DNA of 64,000 bases, from NCBI RefSeq assembly GCF_001548035.1, contig NZ_AP014723.1, forward strand, positions 2,294,001 to 2,358,000. The letters run 5' to 3'. Below the pieces are notes generated by a model. That model was not told the origin of the DNA, ran no database searches, and was given only the letters and a program-made list of their open reading frames with translations. Made by a program: the position numbers and the translations under genes. Source of the stretch: Sulfurospirillum sp. UCH001. GTDB lineage: Bacteria > Campylobacterota > Campylobacteria > Campylobacterales > Sulfurospirillaceae. Positions within the stretch are counted from its first letter, which is position 1. Each line of letters begins with the position of its first letter. Positions 44,758 to 53,954 of this stretch are shown here, piece after piece.

Positions 44758-46436
44758 CCATCAATTCCTTTCTTTTCGTTTTCCATATGTGCCTTAAACA
44801 TGACTTTTGGTTTACATGACGCACAGCAGTAGAGTGTTTTTAGCTTTACTTCGTCATTGCCAAAGAGTGGCGTCATCATTGTTGCAATTTTTTCAACAGC
44901 TTTGACTGTTGCAAATGGCATCCCACACTCGATACAGGTAAAGAGTTCGTCTTTTGCCATTGTGCGCTGTGAAAACCAGCTTGGTTTTAAACTGATCTCA
45001 TCTTTGATGACAGTAAGGCACTCTTTCTCAGGACAGGTGACCTCACAATACCCACAGTTAGTACAAATGGAAGCGTTAAAGCGAAGCGAATTGTCTTCAG
45101 GATGTGCTGTTAAAGCGCGTACATTACAAGCACCTACACAGCTTAAGCAGAGAGTACAGTTACTTTCATTGATCTTGATATCACCATAGTGAACATGCTC
45201 ACCCGTTTTTACCACACCCAAATCTTCATTGCCCACGAGATGCGCTAGGCGTGCGGAGAAAATCTCTCGTTTGCGAAGTCCCTCTTCATTGATGCCATAC
45301 ATGCATTCAGGAATGCTCTCTAGACTTTCAAAAATACGTGCTAAATCTGCACTATTTTCACAGACATAAATTGCTTTTTTGTGGTATTTTTTCTCAAAGA
45401 TTTCATTGAGAATGCGAATGACATCACCCGTACCTTTAGAGATGAAGTCTGTATAGAAAATGACCGGATTTCCGCTGGTTTGAAGCAGATTTAACAGGTG
45501 TGCTTCATGAAGGTATTTTTCACCCTCAATCATCAAAGGTAATACGCCTTCTTTCAGAGGTGTATCGATCAAGTTCAAATCCATCTTATGAGGAATAATC
45601 AATGCGGTTGAGCCTTTGAAATAATCGCTCAAATGTGAAAAAGCGATACGTGGCATTTGGGTATAGTCAATCGCTCCACTAGGGCATACACTGACACATC
45701 CACCACAACCATGGCAATCAATATGAGAAAACGCTAGGTGCTTCTCTTCATCTTCTTTTAAAATAGCAACCGTTGGGCAAACCTCAGCACATTTACCACA
45801 CACCTCAACACGTCTTTCATGGTACTGACAAATGGAAGGATCATAGTTGATATAGTTTTTATAGTGGTACTCGCCTTTGTTGTCACGCAGTTTTTTTAAT
45901 GCGCCCTCTAATCCGATAACGGAAGGATCATACACACCGCTTTGTTTCATCGCAAAAACGGGAGCATTCCACCACATAATCTGATCACATTCAAGATCAA
46001 GCAACTCATCTTCTTTTTTGAGAGTTACACTAAGAGCACCAATGTGACCGTTAACATCAAGGATCATAGAAGGAGAAAGAAGAATGACCGTAAACTCTTC
46101 GTTACTGAGTTCGGTTTTGAGCGCTTCATGACCTGCATCATCGCTGACGATTAAAACCCTATTGCCGACTTCTTGCGTATAGTCCATATCTTGGGCAAAA
46201 TCAAAACCAAGTGCACGCATAGCGTATAATTTAGTTACATTATTAATTTTGTGAGCAATACTATCACGAGATTTTTGAAGATAAAAATTGATCTCAGGCG
46301 CATAAATAATTGCTTCTGCTTCAGGGTGGTTCGAGACCAAAAAGTCACCATGACATGGGCTTTTAACCAGTTCTATCGCTTCATTAAGAGGGAAATCAAT
46401 ACCAACGGTATCGTAGAAAACGTACTCTTTTTGCAT
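44754..46436 (-). CDS. Multi-cluster 4Fe-4S protein of fdh cluster 2
   Basis: 560 residues, no signal peptide. N-terminal ~190 residues lack cysteine motifs; then CQYHERRVEVCGKCAEVC and CHGCGGCVSVC (about 205-255), an iron-free middle (about 265-420), CTLCLSCVGAC (about 435) and CTNCGYCEVTC (about 465), and a C-terminal zinc-type CIECG...CCASC (about 505-550). It resembles the soluble ferredoxin-like proteins found beside Campylobacterota formate dehydrogenases. Role unknown: electron transfer in the cytoplasm or maturation. Cluster 1 has no equivalent. Confidence 0.75.
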   Translation of the reverse strand: MQKEYVFYDTVGIDFPLNEAIELVKSPCHGDFLVSNHPEAEAIIYAPEINFYLQKSRDSIAHKINNVTKLYAMRALGFDFAQDMDYTQEVGNRVLIVSDDAGHEALKTELSNEEFTVILLSPSMILDVNGHIGALSVTLKKEDELLDLECDQIMWWNAPVFAMKQSGVYDPSVIGLEGALKKLRDNKGEYHYKNYINYDPSICQYHERRVEVCGKCAEVCPTVAILKEDEEKHLAFSHIDCHGCGGCVSVCPSGAIDYTQMPRIAFSHLSDYFKGSTALIIPHKMDLNLIDTPLKEGVLPLMIEGEKYLHEAHLLNLLQTSGNPVIFYTDFISKGTGDVIRILNEIFEKKYHKKAIYVCENSADLARIFESLESIPECMYGINEEGLRKREIFSARLAHLVGNEDLGVVKTGEHVHYGDIKINESNCTLCLSCVGACNVRALTAHPEDNSLRFNASICTNCGYCEVTCPEKECLTVIKDEISLKPSWFSQRTMAKDELFTCIECGMPFATVKAVEKIATMMTPLFGNDEVKLKTLYCCASCKPKVMFKAHMENEKKGIDG

Positions 46437-46451
46437 TTTACATCCATAAGT

Positions 46452-46469
46452 GGTAAATGAGAATTTACC
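46452..46469. promoter_or_regulatory. Dyad upstream of fdh cluster 2
   Basis: Perfect GGTAAAT-GAGA-ATTTACC, 16 bp before the 4Fe-4S gene start. Resembles the cluster 1 dyad at 27644-27667. Confidence 0.45.
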
Positions 46470-46525
46470 GAATTGTAAAATGAATTGGTTTAAATGGTTC
46501 TTAACAAGAGAAATTTTATCTATGT

Positions 46526-46561
46526 GTAATACGTTGTATAATAATTTATATAACGTATTAC
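46526..46561. promoter_or_regulatory. 36-bp palindrome in the divergent region
   Basis: GTAATACGTT (46526-46535) and AACGTATTAC (46552-46561), perfect 10-bp arms, inner bases also partly symmetric (TATA...TATA). Sits midway between fdh cluster 2 and the sensor-selAB operon, so it is a good candidate operator for both. Confidence 0.6.
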
Positions 46562-46639
46562 AGGCTCGTTTTTACAATTAGGTTGCGTTAATCTTCTTAG
46601 GCTATAATAACTATCATCAACTGTTGAAGGTCACTCATT

Positions 46640-47803
46640 TTGGTAAACAAAAACTTTCTGATCATGAGCTTTATAGCCCTATTCATCTTGATATTCTCCT
46701 TTTTTTATGCTTCATCGTATAAAAATATGGAAAAAAATACGATTTTACTAGGAGCTTCTCTACCCCTCACAGGTATCAATAGCCATTTGGGGCGTGATGT
46801 CGTTGTCGGTGCCAATACCTATTTCAGTCACACCAATGCAAGAGGTGGCATTCAAGGGAAAAAAATTGAATTTATCCAATATGACGATAAATATGAACCT
46901 GAAAATACGCTCAGTAACACCATTAAACTGATTAGCAAAGATGATGTTTTTGCGCTCTTTGGTTTTGTGGGAACACCTACAGTCAAACGTGTGCTTCCAC
47001 TTATCTCTGAAACCAATATTCCTTTTATAGCACCTTATACAGGAGCTTCTTTTCTTCGTACCAAAGATACGCCCAATATTGTCAATTTTAGAAGTTCTTA
47101 CAATGAAGAACTTGATGCCCTTGTCGAATATCTCACCAAGCAAAAAAACATTACCCGTTTTGCTATTTTTTATCAAAATGATGATTATGGTGAGGAAGGC
47201 TACATTGCACTCTCAAACGCTCTTGCCAAACGCAATCTCACACTGAGCGCTGAGGGAACCTATAAACGTAATACGCTCTCCATTCGTCATGCCATTCATG
47301 AAATTGAAGCGGCAAAACCAGAGGCAATCGTCCTAGTAGGATCTTACAAACCCACTGCTCGTTTTATTGAAAAGGTCAAAGAGCACATTCCTTCTAAAAT
47401 GATTTTCTGTCCTATTTCATTTGTCAATGCTGATGCGTTAATCGGGGAATTACACGGTCAAGGCGAAAATATTCTTTTCTCTCAAACGATTCCTTCCTAC
47501 GATGATTTTTATTCAAAAGAAGCCGTGGAGTACCTAAAAAACCTTACATTTTATTATCCTGAAGAAAAACCTTCTTTGGTCTCTTATGAATCCTATTTAG
47601 CCGCAAAGTCCGTAGTAACAGCGCTCAAAGCGATTAATGGAGCAATTACGCCTAGTAAATTTTTAGACAAGCTCAAAAATCTTTCACCTAAAACACTTGA
47701 TAACATTCCTTTAAAATACAATCATGCACAACTTTTAAACCAAGTCTATCTCTCAAACTATGTGAATGGCAAATTTGAGATCATCCAAAAGTATGAGTAC
47801 TAA
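46640..47803 (+). CDS. LivK-like periplasmic binding protein, presumed sensor component
   Basis: 387 residues, probable TTG start with GAAGG nine bases upstream (an ATG eight codons later is an alternative). N-terminal membrane anchor or uncleaved signal (FLIMSFIALFILIFSFFYAS), then the type I binding fold: ILLGASLPLTGINSHLG, FFGFVGTPTVKRVLPLI-type loop and RFAIFYQNDDYGEEGYIAL. No transporter genes nearby; instead the kinase gene follows, suggesting a ligand presenter for that kinase. Confidence 0.78.
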   Translation: MVNKNFLIMSFIALFILIFSFFYASSYKNMEKNTILLGASLPLTGINSHLGRDVVVGANTYFSHTNARGGIQGKKIEFIQYDDKYEPENTLSNTIKLISKDDVFALFGFVGTPTVKRVLPLISETNIPFIAPYTGASFLRTKDTPNIVNFRSSYNEELDALVEYLTKQKNITRFAIFYQNDDYGEEGYIALSNALAKRNLTLSAEGTYKRNTLSIRHAIHEIEAAKPEAIVLVGSYKPTARFIEKVKEHIPSKMIFCPISFVNADALIGELHGQGENILFSQTIPSYDDFYSKEAVEYLKNLTFYYPEEKPSLVSYESYLAAKSVVTALKAINGAITPSKFLDKLKNLSPKTLDNIPLKYNHAQLLNQVYLSNYVNGKFEIIQKYEY

Positions 47804-47804
47804 G

Positions 47805-49436
47805 ATGACATTTGTAGAATTTATTAACCAAAAACTCGAAACCATTAAGTTTTCCAATAAAACAAAAATTCTTATTTTCATTATTCTCAGTGGAACAATC
47901 ACTATTGGTTTTTTGATGTTCGTTTCCATTTTTGCACTCAAATATGACTACGAAACCTTATTTCAAAAACACACGCAACCCCAAGTCGATTTAGAAGAGA
48001 TAAAGGATAATTACCGCGTCAATATTGCAGAAACTCTTCGCGATATTCGTGAAAAGCAGATCAGCAATAATGATGCTATTGAGGTTATTTATCTTGCCCA
48101 GCAGATCATACACAAACAATGGAACAGCTACCAATTTGCAACCAATCGCCAAATTGGAGGGCTTCCTTATTTTGCAAGCAAATGGCTGAGCCTCTTTTTA
48201 GTCACACCTGAAATTCCTGAAAAGACCATTTTCCAAAAAGGCATTGTGGATAAAATCAGTGTTAAAATGCAAAGTATCGACAGCAAAATCAACATCATGC
48301 TTGATCTTTTAAAATACTCAAAAACCGAACAAGCAGCTTTTTTAATCGATGATATTACGCTAGAAGCTAATTCACTCAATATCTATCTTTCAAGCCTGAT
48401 TACCACGCATCTCAAACAAGCAATTACTGAAAAGCAGGTAAACGATAGCCTCTTTCAAACCAGTACCGTTATGCTCATTCTTCTTATTGGTATGATTTTC
48501 TTTTTTATCACGATGGTACTGCTTATCATCATTAACCACTTTAAAAACTTGCATAACTATCTTGAAGAAAACGTACTCATTAAAACCAAAGAGTTACGGG
48601 ACCTCAACGACTCACTAGAACTTCGTATTAAACGCGAAGTTGAAAATAGCCGTAAAAAAGACAATATCATGTTTCAACAAGCGAGGCTTGCGAGTCTTGG
48701 AGAGATGCTTCAAAATATCGCGCATCAGTGGAGACAGCCACTGGGTTCACTCATGATGATTATTCAAAGTTTTGAAAGCAAATTTTTAGCAGGTAAGTTG
48801 GATGAAGCTTTTATCTCATCTCGCGTAAAAGATGCTCAGCTGCTCTCTTCAAATATGTCAGATACGCTAGAAGACTTCCGAACCTTCTTTAACCCGAACA
48901 AAAGCAAAAAAGCATTTCGTATCAAAGAGGTTATTCAAAAAGCGGTGGATCTCTCTAAATACCAATTAGAAAAAGAAGAGATTACGTTAGAACTCTTGAT
49001 CAAAGATGATCTTGAGGTGTTTGGTTTTAAAAATGAGCTCATTCATGTTTTGCTCAATCTCATTGGTAACTCTAAAGATATTTTAGCCAGTAAAACAGAG
49101 CAAACACACAAGATTATTCACATCATTGCAAAGCAAAATACACAGAGTATTTTCATCAATGTTATCGACAATGGCGGTGGTATAAAAAGTGATATAATAC
49201 CCAAAGTTTTCGACCCCTACTTCACGACAAAGCACAAAAGTGTGGGAACAGGCATCGGTCTTTATATGTCCAAACAAATGGTTGAAAAACACATGCACGG
49301 CAAAATAAGCTGTAAAAACATTCGCCACAAACTAGGAACAAAACTCTTTTGGGCATGTACGATGTTTACAATAGAAATACCAAAAAATTACATCAATACA
49401 AACGAGGGTGATGAAGATGAACAAGCGCAATTTTGA
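47805..49436 (+). CDS. Membrane sensor histidine kinase
   Basis: About 543 residues. Start ambiguous between ATG 47793 and 47805. Membrane segments at about 18-38 and 230-255 enclose an extracytoplasmic region of ~190 residues; then a coiled region, HisKA (IAHQWRQPLGSLMM) and HATPase (VIDNGGGIKSDIIPKVFDPY, GTGIGLYMSKQMVEK). Cognate to the response regulator that overlaps its end. Likely part of a three-component system with the preceding binding protein. Confidence 0.85.
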   Translation: MTFVEFINQKLETIKFSNKTKILIFIILSGTITIGFLMFVSIFALKYDYETLFQKHTQPQVDLEEIKDNYRVNIAETLRDIREKQISNNDAIEVIYLAQQIIHKQWNSYQFATNRQIGGLPYFASKWLSLFLVTPEIPEKTIFQKGIVDKISVKMQSIDSKINIMLDLLKYSKTEQAAFLIDDITLEANSLNIYLSSLITTHLKQAITEKQVNDSLFQTSTVMLILLIGMIFFFITMVLLIIINHFKNLHNYLEENVLIKTKELRDLNDSLELRIKREVENSRKKDNIMFQQARLASLGEMLQNIAHQWRQPLGSLMMIIQSFESKFLAGKLDEAFISSRVKDAQLLSSNMSDTLEDFRTFFNPNKSKKAFRIKEVIQKAVDLSKYQLEKEEITLELLIKDDLEVFGFKNELIHVLLNLIGNSKDILASKTEQTHKIIHIIAKQNTQSIFINVIDNGGGIKSDIIPKVFDPYFTTKHKSVGTGIGLYMSKQMVEKHMHGKISCKNIRHKLGTKLFWACTMFTIEIPKNYINTNEGDEDEQAQF

Positions 49437-50091
49437 ATTACTTGGTAGTTTTACCATTCTTTATATCGAAGATGAAGCAGACCTGCTAAAACACACCACT
49501 TCTGTTTTAGAAGATTTTGTGAAAAAAATCTACCCTGTTCAAACCATCGATGAAGCTCTCGAAATCATTAAAAACGAAAAAATCGACGTTATTATCGCAG
49601 ACATCCATCTCAAATACAGCAATGGACTCGACTTCTTACGCACCGTCAAAAATGACCTTGAAATGGAACTCCCCTCCATTGTTACAACAGCATTTACCGA
49701 TACAGAGTACCTTTTAGATGCGATTAAACTGCATGTCGATAACTACATTATCAAGCCTGTCAACATCAAAGAATTGCTCAACTCCTTACATGATGTGCTT
49801 TTACCTAAAATTCAAGCCAAAGAGATTGAGCGCTCTTACAACATCATCAAAACTATCTCAGCAGTCACCGATAGTAAACAAGTAGAAATCATTCGTTTCA
49901 TCATCAAAAACTTAGACCATGAAAATATGCTCAACTACTCTTACAGCGAGATTATGGAGCAAGTTGATGTCAGTAAACCTACAGTGATTAAACTTTTTAA
50001 ACAATTAGGAGATCAAGGTATCCTTACCAAAATTCAAAACAAAAAATATCTCTTTGACGAGACAAAACTTCCGCTTCCGGAGAACGCATGA
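49417..50091 (+). CDS. Response regulator with C-terminal HTH
   Basis: About 224 residues from MNKRNF (49417). Receiver domain (TILYIEDEADLLKH, Asp in VIIADIHLKYSNG, Lys in YIIKPVN) and a C-terminal helix-turn-helix (YSEIMEQVDVSKPTVIKLF) unlike OmpR or NarL types. Overlaps selA by four bases (ATGA). Probable targets are the divergent fdh cluster 2 and its own operon. Confidence 0.82.
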   Translation: MNKRNFELLGSFTILYIEDEADLLKHTTSVLEDFVKKIYPVQTIDEALEIIKNEKIDVIIADIHLKYSNGLDFLRTVKNDLEMELPSIVTTAFTDTEYLLDAIKLHVDNYIIKPVNIKELLNSLHDVLLPKIQAKEIERSYNIIKTISAVTDSKQVEIIRFIIKNLDHENMLNYSYSEIMEQVDVSKPTVIKLFKQLGDQGILTKIQNKKYLFDETKLPLPENA

Positions 50092-51428
50092 ATGCTTTAA
50101 GAACACTTCCTAAGGTTGACAAGTGCCTTACACATCCTCTTTTTGAAGGCTGTAATGCAACCTTAGTGATGAAAATTGCGAGAGCTCACATCGAAGAGCT
50201 ACGCCAAGCACTGATTCATAAAGAGATTGAAACTTTTGATGAAGAGACGTTGATGAGAGAGATTAAAGAGGCATATGATGCCCTTTTTGAGCCATCTTTA
50301 AAACCACTTATCAATGCCACAGGTGTTATTTTACACACCAATATGGGCAGAAGCCTTATCTCTAAAACCCTCTTAGAGCGTGCGAGTAACGTCATTTGCA
50401 ACTACTCAAATTTAGAGTACAACCTAGAATTGGGCAGTCGTGGGGAACGTTATGAGCATGTAAGCACGCATCTGAAAGAGCTTTTAAATGTTGAAGATGT
50501 TTTAGTAGTCAATAACAACGCTTCAGCGGTTTTTTTAATTCTCAATACCTTTGCTAAAGATCAAGAAGTGATTGTCTCTCGTGGTGAACTGGTTGAGATA
50601 GGAGGAAGTTTTCGTATTCCTGAAGTGATGAAACAAAGTGGTGCAAAACTTGTTGAAGTAGGTGCTACAAACAAAACAAAAATCACCGACTATGCTAACG
50701 CCATCAACGAAAATACTGTCATGCTGATGAAAGTGCATCAATCAAACTTCTCCATTGAAGGCTTTAGCGAAGATGTAGCCTATGAAAATCTTAAACTCTT
50801 AGCAGATCAAAACAACCTCTTGGACTACTATGACCTAGGCAGCGGTTATGTACCAAAACTTCCCTACAACTTAGGCAACCGCGAACACTCTTTGAGTGAA
50901 ATTTTGGAGTGTTCTCCTTCACTGATTAGCTTTAGTGGCGACAAACTCTTTGGCAGCGTACAAGCAGGTATCATCGCTGGGCGTACGGATTTGATCGCAA
51001 AGCTTAAAAAGAACCAACTGCTACGCATGCTCAGAGTCGATAAAATCACACTCAGTCTGCTTGAGGAGAGCATTAAAGCCTATCTCAAAGAAGAGTATGA
51101 GCAAATCCCTACATTGTGGCTGCTGTTTAGAAGTGTTGAAGAACTCTCACAAAGAGCCTTAATGTTCCAAGAAAAAATAGGTGCAGATTACTGTGAAATC
51201 ATCCAAAGTGAAACCTATATGGGAGGAGGCACATTGCCCAATCGCCGCTTTCCAACCATTGCTTTACATATCAAAGGCAAAGCAACGACTTTAGAGAAAA
51301 AATTTCGTAAAGCTCATGTCATTGGACGTATTGAAAATGAACAATTTTTACTCGATTTTCGCACCATCCTTCCAAGTGTGGAAGAAAAACTTATCACTAT
51401 CATTGAAACTATCATAGGCAAGAAATAA
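50088..51428 (+). CDS. selA: L-seryl-tRNA(Sec) selenium transferase SelA
   Basis: 446 residues. PLP-dependent enzyme: INATGVILHTNMGRSLIS, VVNNNASAVFLILNTF, GSRGERYEHV and the Schiff-base lysine in SFSGDKLFGSVQAGII. Converts Ser-tRNA(Sec) to Sec-tRNA(Sec) with selenophosphate. Translationally coupled at both ends: ATGA overlap with the response regulator and TAATG overlap with selB. Confidence 0.97.
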   Translation: MNALRTLPKVDKCLTHPLFEGCNATLVMKIARAHIEELRQALIHKEIETFDEETLMREIKEAYDALFEPSLKPLINATGVILHTNMGRSLISKTLLERASNVICNYSNLEYNLELGSRGERYEHVSTHLKELLNVEDVLVVNNNASAVFLILNTFAKDQEVIVSRGELVEIGGSFRIPEVMKQSGAKLVEVGATNKTKITDYANAINENTVMLMKVHQSNFSIEGFSEDVAYENLKLLADQNNLLDYYDLGSGYVPKLPYNLGNREHSLSEILECSPSLISFSGDKLFGSVQAGIIAGRTDLIAKLKKNQLLRMLRVDKITLSLLEESIKAYLKEEYEQIPTLWLLFRSVEELSQRALMFQEKIGADYCEIIQSETYMGGGTLPNRRFPTIALHIKGKATTLEKKFRKAHVIGRIENEQFLLDFRTILPSVEEKLITIIETIIGKK

Positions 51429-53263
51429 TGGAATATATTATCGTAGGAACCGCAGGTCACGTCGACCATGGTAAAACGGCTCTCATCACTGCCCTAACAG
51501 GCTTTGAAGGAGATAGCTTAGAGGAAGAAAAACGCAGAGGCATTACCATCAACCTTAGCTTCTCTTCCATGCAAAATGAGACAAAGAATGTTGCATTTAT
51601 CGATGTCCCAGGACATGAGAAACTCTTAAAAAATATGATTGCTGGCGCATTTGGGTTTGATGCGAGTTTGGTTGTTATTGATACCAATGAAGGCATTATG
51701 CCCCAAACCAGAGAGCATTTGGAGATTTTAAATCTTTTACACGTCAAAAACATCATCGTTGCACTCACTAAAAAAGATCTTGCAACTTCTGATGTGATAG
51801 AACAAAGAACATACGAAATTACTGAGCATCTAAAATCACTTAAAAATCTTCATTTGGTTGAAATTATTCCTGTGAGTATTTACGAGGCTTCATCGATTCA
51901 AGCCCTAAAAAAGGCACTTTTTGATCTTCCTGCAACACCTAAAAAAAGTAACGGACTCTTTCGTTACTATGTTGATCGCTCTTTTTCCATCGCAGGTGCA
52001 GGAACGGTTGTCACAGGAACCGTATTAGATGGAACCATTAAAGTGGGTGAGAAGCTCTTTGCCCCAGAGTTAGAAAAAGAGTTTGTTATCCGAAATCTTC
52101 AGGTACACGACCATGATGTGGAAGCGGCGTATTCGTCTCAAAGAACGGCCATTAACCTCCAAAATGCGCAAAAAACCTCTTTTGAAAAAGGAGCATTGCT
52201 CTGTAAAAAAGGATTTATTCGTGGTTTTGACTGTGCTGATGTGTGGTTGGAAAGTATTGGCGGACATACACTTAAACATAACAGTAAAGTGATACTTTAC
52301 GTCGGAACCAAGCAGGTTGAAGCACGCATTTTATTTTATGAAAATGAAGACAAAGCGGACAAAGGCTATGCAAAACTGCAGTTCAACCATAAACTCTTTT
52401 TAATACATGATGAGCCTTTCATCATCTGCTCAAGTGGTCGTACGATTGGTGGTGGACGCATCCTCAATCCTATCAACGATCCGATGAAAAAAAGAGTGAA
52501 ATTAGAGCTTCTAAAAGCCCTTGACTGCAAAGATTTTAAAAGTGCTTTTACCATTTTAGTTGAAATGCACAAACATGGTTTTGGTCTCATCTCTTCTAAC
52601 CAACGCTTTGGTTTAAACCATGATGAAGCTATTGCGATTGCGAATGAAATGAATGATGTTTTTGTTGATGAAAAAGGCTTAGTTCTCTACCCGATTTCCA
52701 TGAAAAATGAATTAGAACGTATCATCCAAGCCATTTATGCAAAAAACGCGTATGCCCTACTTTCGGCGAATTCACTCTCTTTAAAACTCAAATGGGCGAG
52801 TGTCGCTTTGGTAGAAAGTGTGCTTCAAAAACTCTGTGAAGAAGGGATGCTTGATTTTGTCAATGGTATATATAAAAATGCTCAAATTGACATTGATAAC
52901 ATTGAAACACTGATCGAAGATAAGATTTATGACATTTTACTAAAAGCTGAATTTACGCCTGACGCGCCTTACAATATCTATGATGATCTCGACATTGATC
53001 GCAAAATGGGAGATGATGCACTCAAAAGTCTCACACGCTCCAAAAAAGTCGTACGCTTAGAGCATAATCTCTTTGTAACGACTCTTGCGCTCAGTGCCAT
53101 TGTTGCCCATATGCGTGACATTATGCGCAAAGAGAACGGTATTGATATTAAAGCCTTTAAAGATCACTTCGATATGAGCCGAAAATACTTAGTGGCGTAT
53201 CTTGATTATCTTGATAATTTTGAAGATGTTAAAAAAGAGGGAAACAGAAGAGTACTTCTCTAA
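51428..53263 (+). CDS. selB: Selenocysteine-specific elongation factor SelB
   Basis: 611 residues. GTPase domain with G1 GHVDHGKTALI, RRGITINLSF, G3 DVPGHEKLLKNM and G4 TKKDL; EF-Tu-like beta domains (about 175-340); C-terminal winged helices (about 370-611) that bind the SECIS hairpin. Needed for UGA decoding in the two fdhA genes. tRNA-Sec was not found in the window. Confidence 0.96.
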   Translation: MEYIIVGTAGHVDHGKTALITALTGFEGDSLEEEKRRGITINLSFSSMQNETKNVAFIDVPGHEKLLKNMIAGAFGFDASLVVIDTNEGIMPQTREHLEILNLLHVKNIIVALTKKDLATSDVIEQRTYEITEHLKSLKNLHLVEIIPVSIYEASSIQALKKALFDLPATPKKSNGLFRYYVDRSFSIAGAGTVVTGTVLDGTIKVGEKLFAPELEKEFVIRNLQVHDHDVEAAYSSQRTAINLQNAQKTSFEKGALLCKKGFIRGFDCADVWLESIGGHTLKHNSKVILYVGTKQVEARILFYENEDKADKGYAKLQFNHKLFLIHDEPFIICSSGRTIGGGRILNPINDPMKKRVKLELLKALDCKDFKSAFTILVEMHKHGFGLISSNQRFGLNHDEAIAIANEMNDVFVDEKGLVLYPISMKNELERIIQAIYAKNAYALLSANSLSLKLKWASVALVESVLQKLCEEGMLDFVNGIYKNAQIDIDNIETLIEDKIYDILLKAEFTPDAPYNIYDDLDIDRKMGDDALKSLTRSKKVVRLEHNLFVTTLALSAIVAHMRDIMRKENGIDIKAFKDHFDMSRKYLVAYLDYLDNFEDVKKEGNRRVLL

Positions 53264-53266
53264 AAG

Positions 53267-53290
53267 AGAGTCGATTTTAATCGGCCCTCT
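53267..53290. terminator. Hairpin between selB and psiE
   Basis: GAGAGTCGAT-TTTA-ATCGGCCCTC with one mismatch and one G-T pair, spanning the ends of two convergent genes. Confidence 0.45.
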
Positions 53291-53786
53291 TCTCTTCACA
53301 TTTCTCTTTCGCCCATTTGTGTTTCAATCCATGAATATAGACAATCAAGATAAAAAACATCGCTGATGTGATGCCAAGTACCAATAAAATCATTGTCTCT
53401 GATGGGTCGGTCTCCAATAAAATGAGCTTTCTGACTAACACAACAAATGAGATTTCAAGAAAGGTAATCGCATAGTCAAACCCATCTTGAATAAAAAGTG
53501 TTTTTACAATCGCTAAAACAATCAAGACAAACAAACTATCGGTTAAAATGATTTTAATCGAATCAAAATCAAGAGCTCCTTGAGAAATCGTAAATGCGAC
53601 CATTTTATATCCGAGGCTTACAAAACACTGCCCCAAATAGACAATCATCATCACGATAAAAATATACCGCGCGATATTGAGTATCTTAAGGAGCATACTC
53701 TCAACTTTTTGCTCTAAAAATTGATTAAATGTTGAAACTTTCGTTAACAGATTCTCTTCCGATTTGGGTTTTATATCATTTTCCAC
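53277..53786 (-). CDS. psiE: PsiE-like membrane protein
   Basis: 169 residues with four membrane segments and a charged N-terminus; the layout and TLFIQDGFDYAITFLEISFVVLVRKLIL stretch (cut by position, about 95-125) fit the phosphate-starvation-inducible PsiE family. Role unknown; here it is divergent from the MarR unit and convergent with selB. Confidence 0.7.
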   Translation of the reverse strand: MENDIKPKSEENLLTKVSTFNQFLEQKVESMLLKILNIARYIFIVMMIVYLGQCFVSLGYKMVAFTISQGALDFDSIKIILTDSLFVLIVLAIVKTLFIQDGFDYAITFLEISFVVLVRKLILLETDPSETMILLVLGITSAMFFILIVYIHGLKHKWAKEKCEEKRAD

Positions 53787-53906
53787 ACGCTACTCCACAA
53801 TTCATCATGCCCTAAAATAGGCGCGAAATTATATAACAATCTCACCTATTTGTTGACTAAATTGATGACATTTTTGTTTCTTTTTCAAAAAAAATCTATT
53901 TTGCTC

Positions 53907-53935
53907 TTGACATTATTACTAATTAGTAGTATTAT
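53907..53935 (+). promoter_or_regulatory. marR promoter with embedded operator
   Basis: TTGACA (53907-53912), 17-bp spacer, TATTAT (53930-53935). The spacer contains the perfect palindrome TACTAATTAGTA (53917-53928), ideal for repression. Confidence 0.8.
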
Positions 53936-53954
53936 TTCGGCAAAGGAAAGAAAA

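Noticed and set aside
53850-53954. Longer MarR protein starting at 53850
   Set aside because: The added codons include the -35/-10 boxes and operator; the ATG at 53955 has AAAGGA in the right place.
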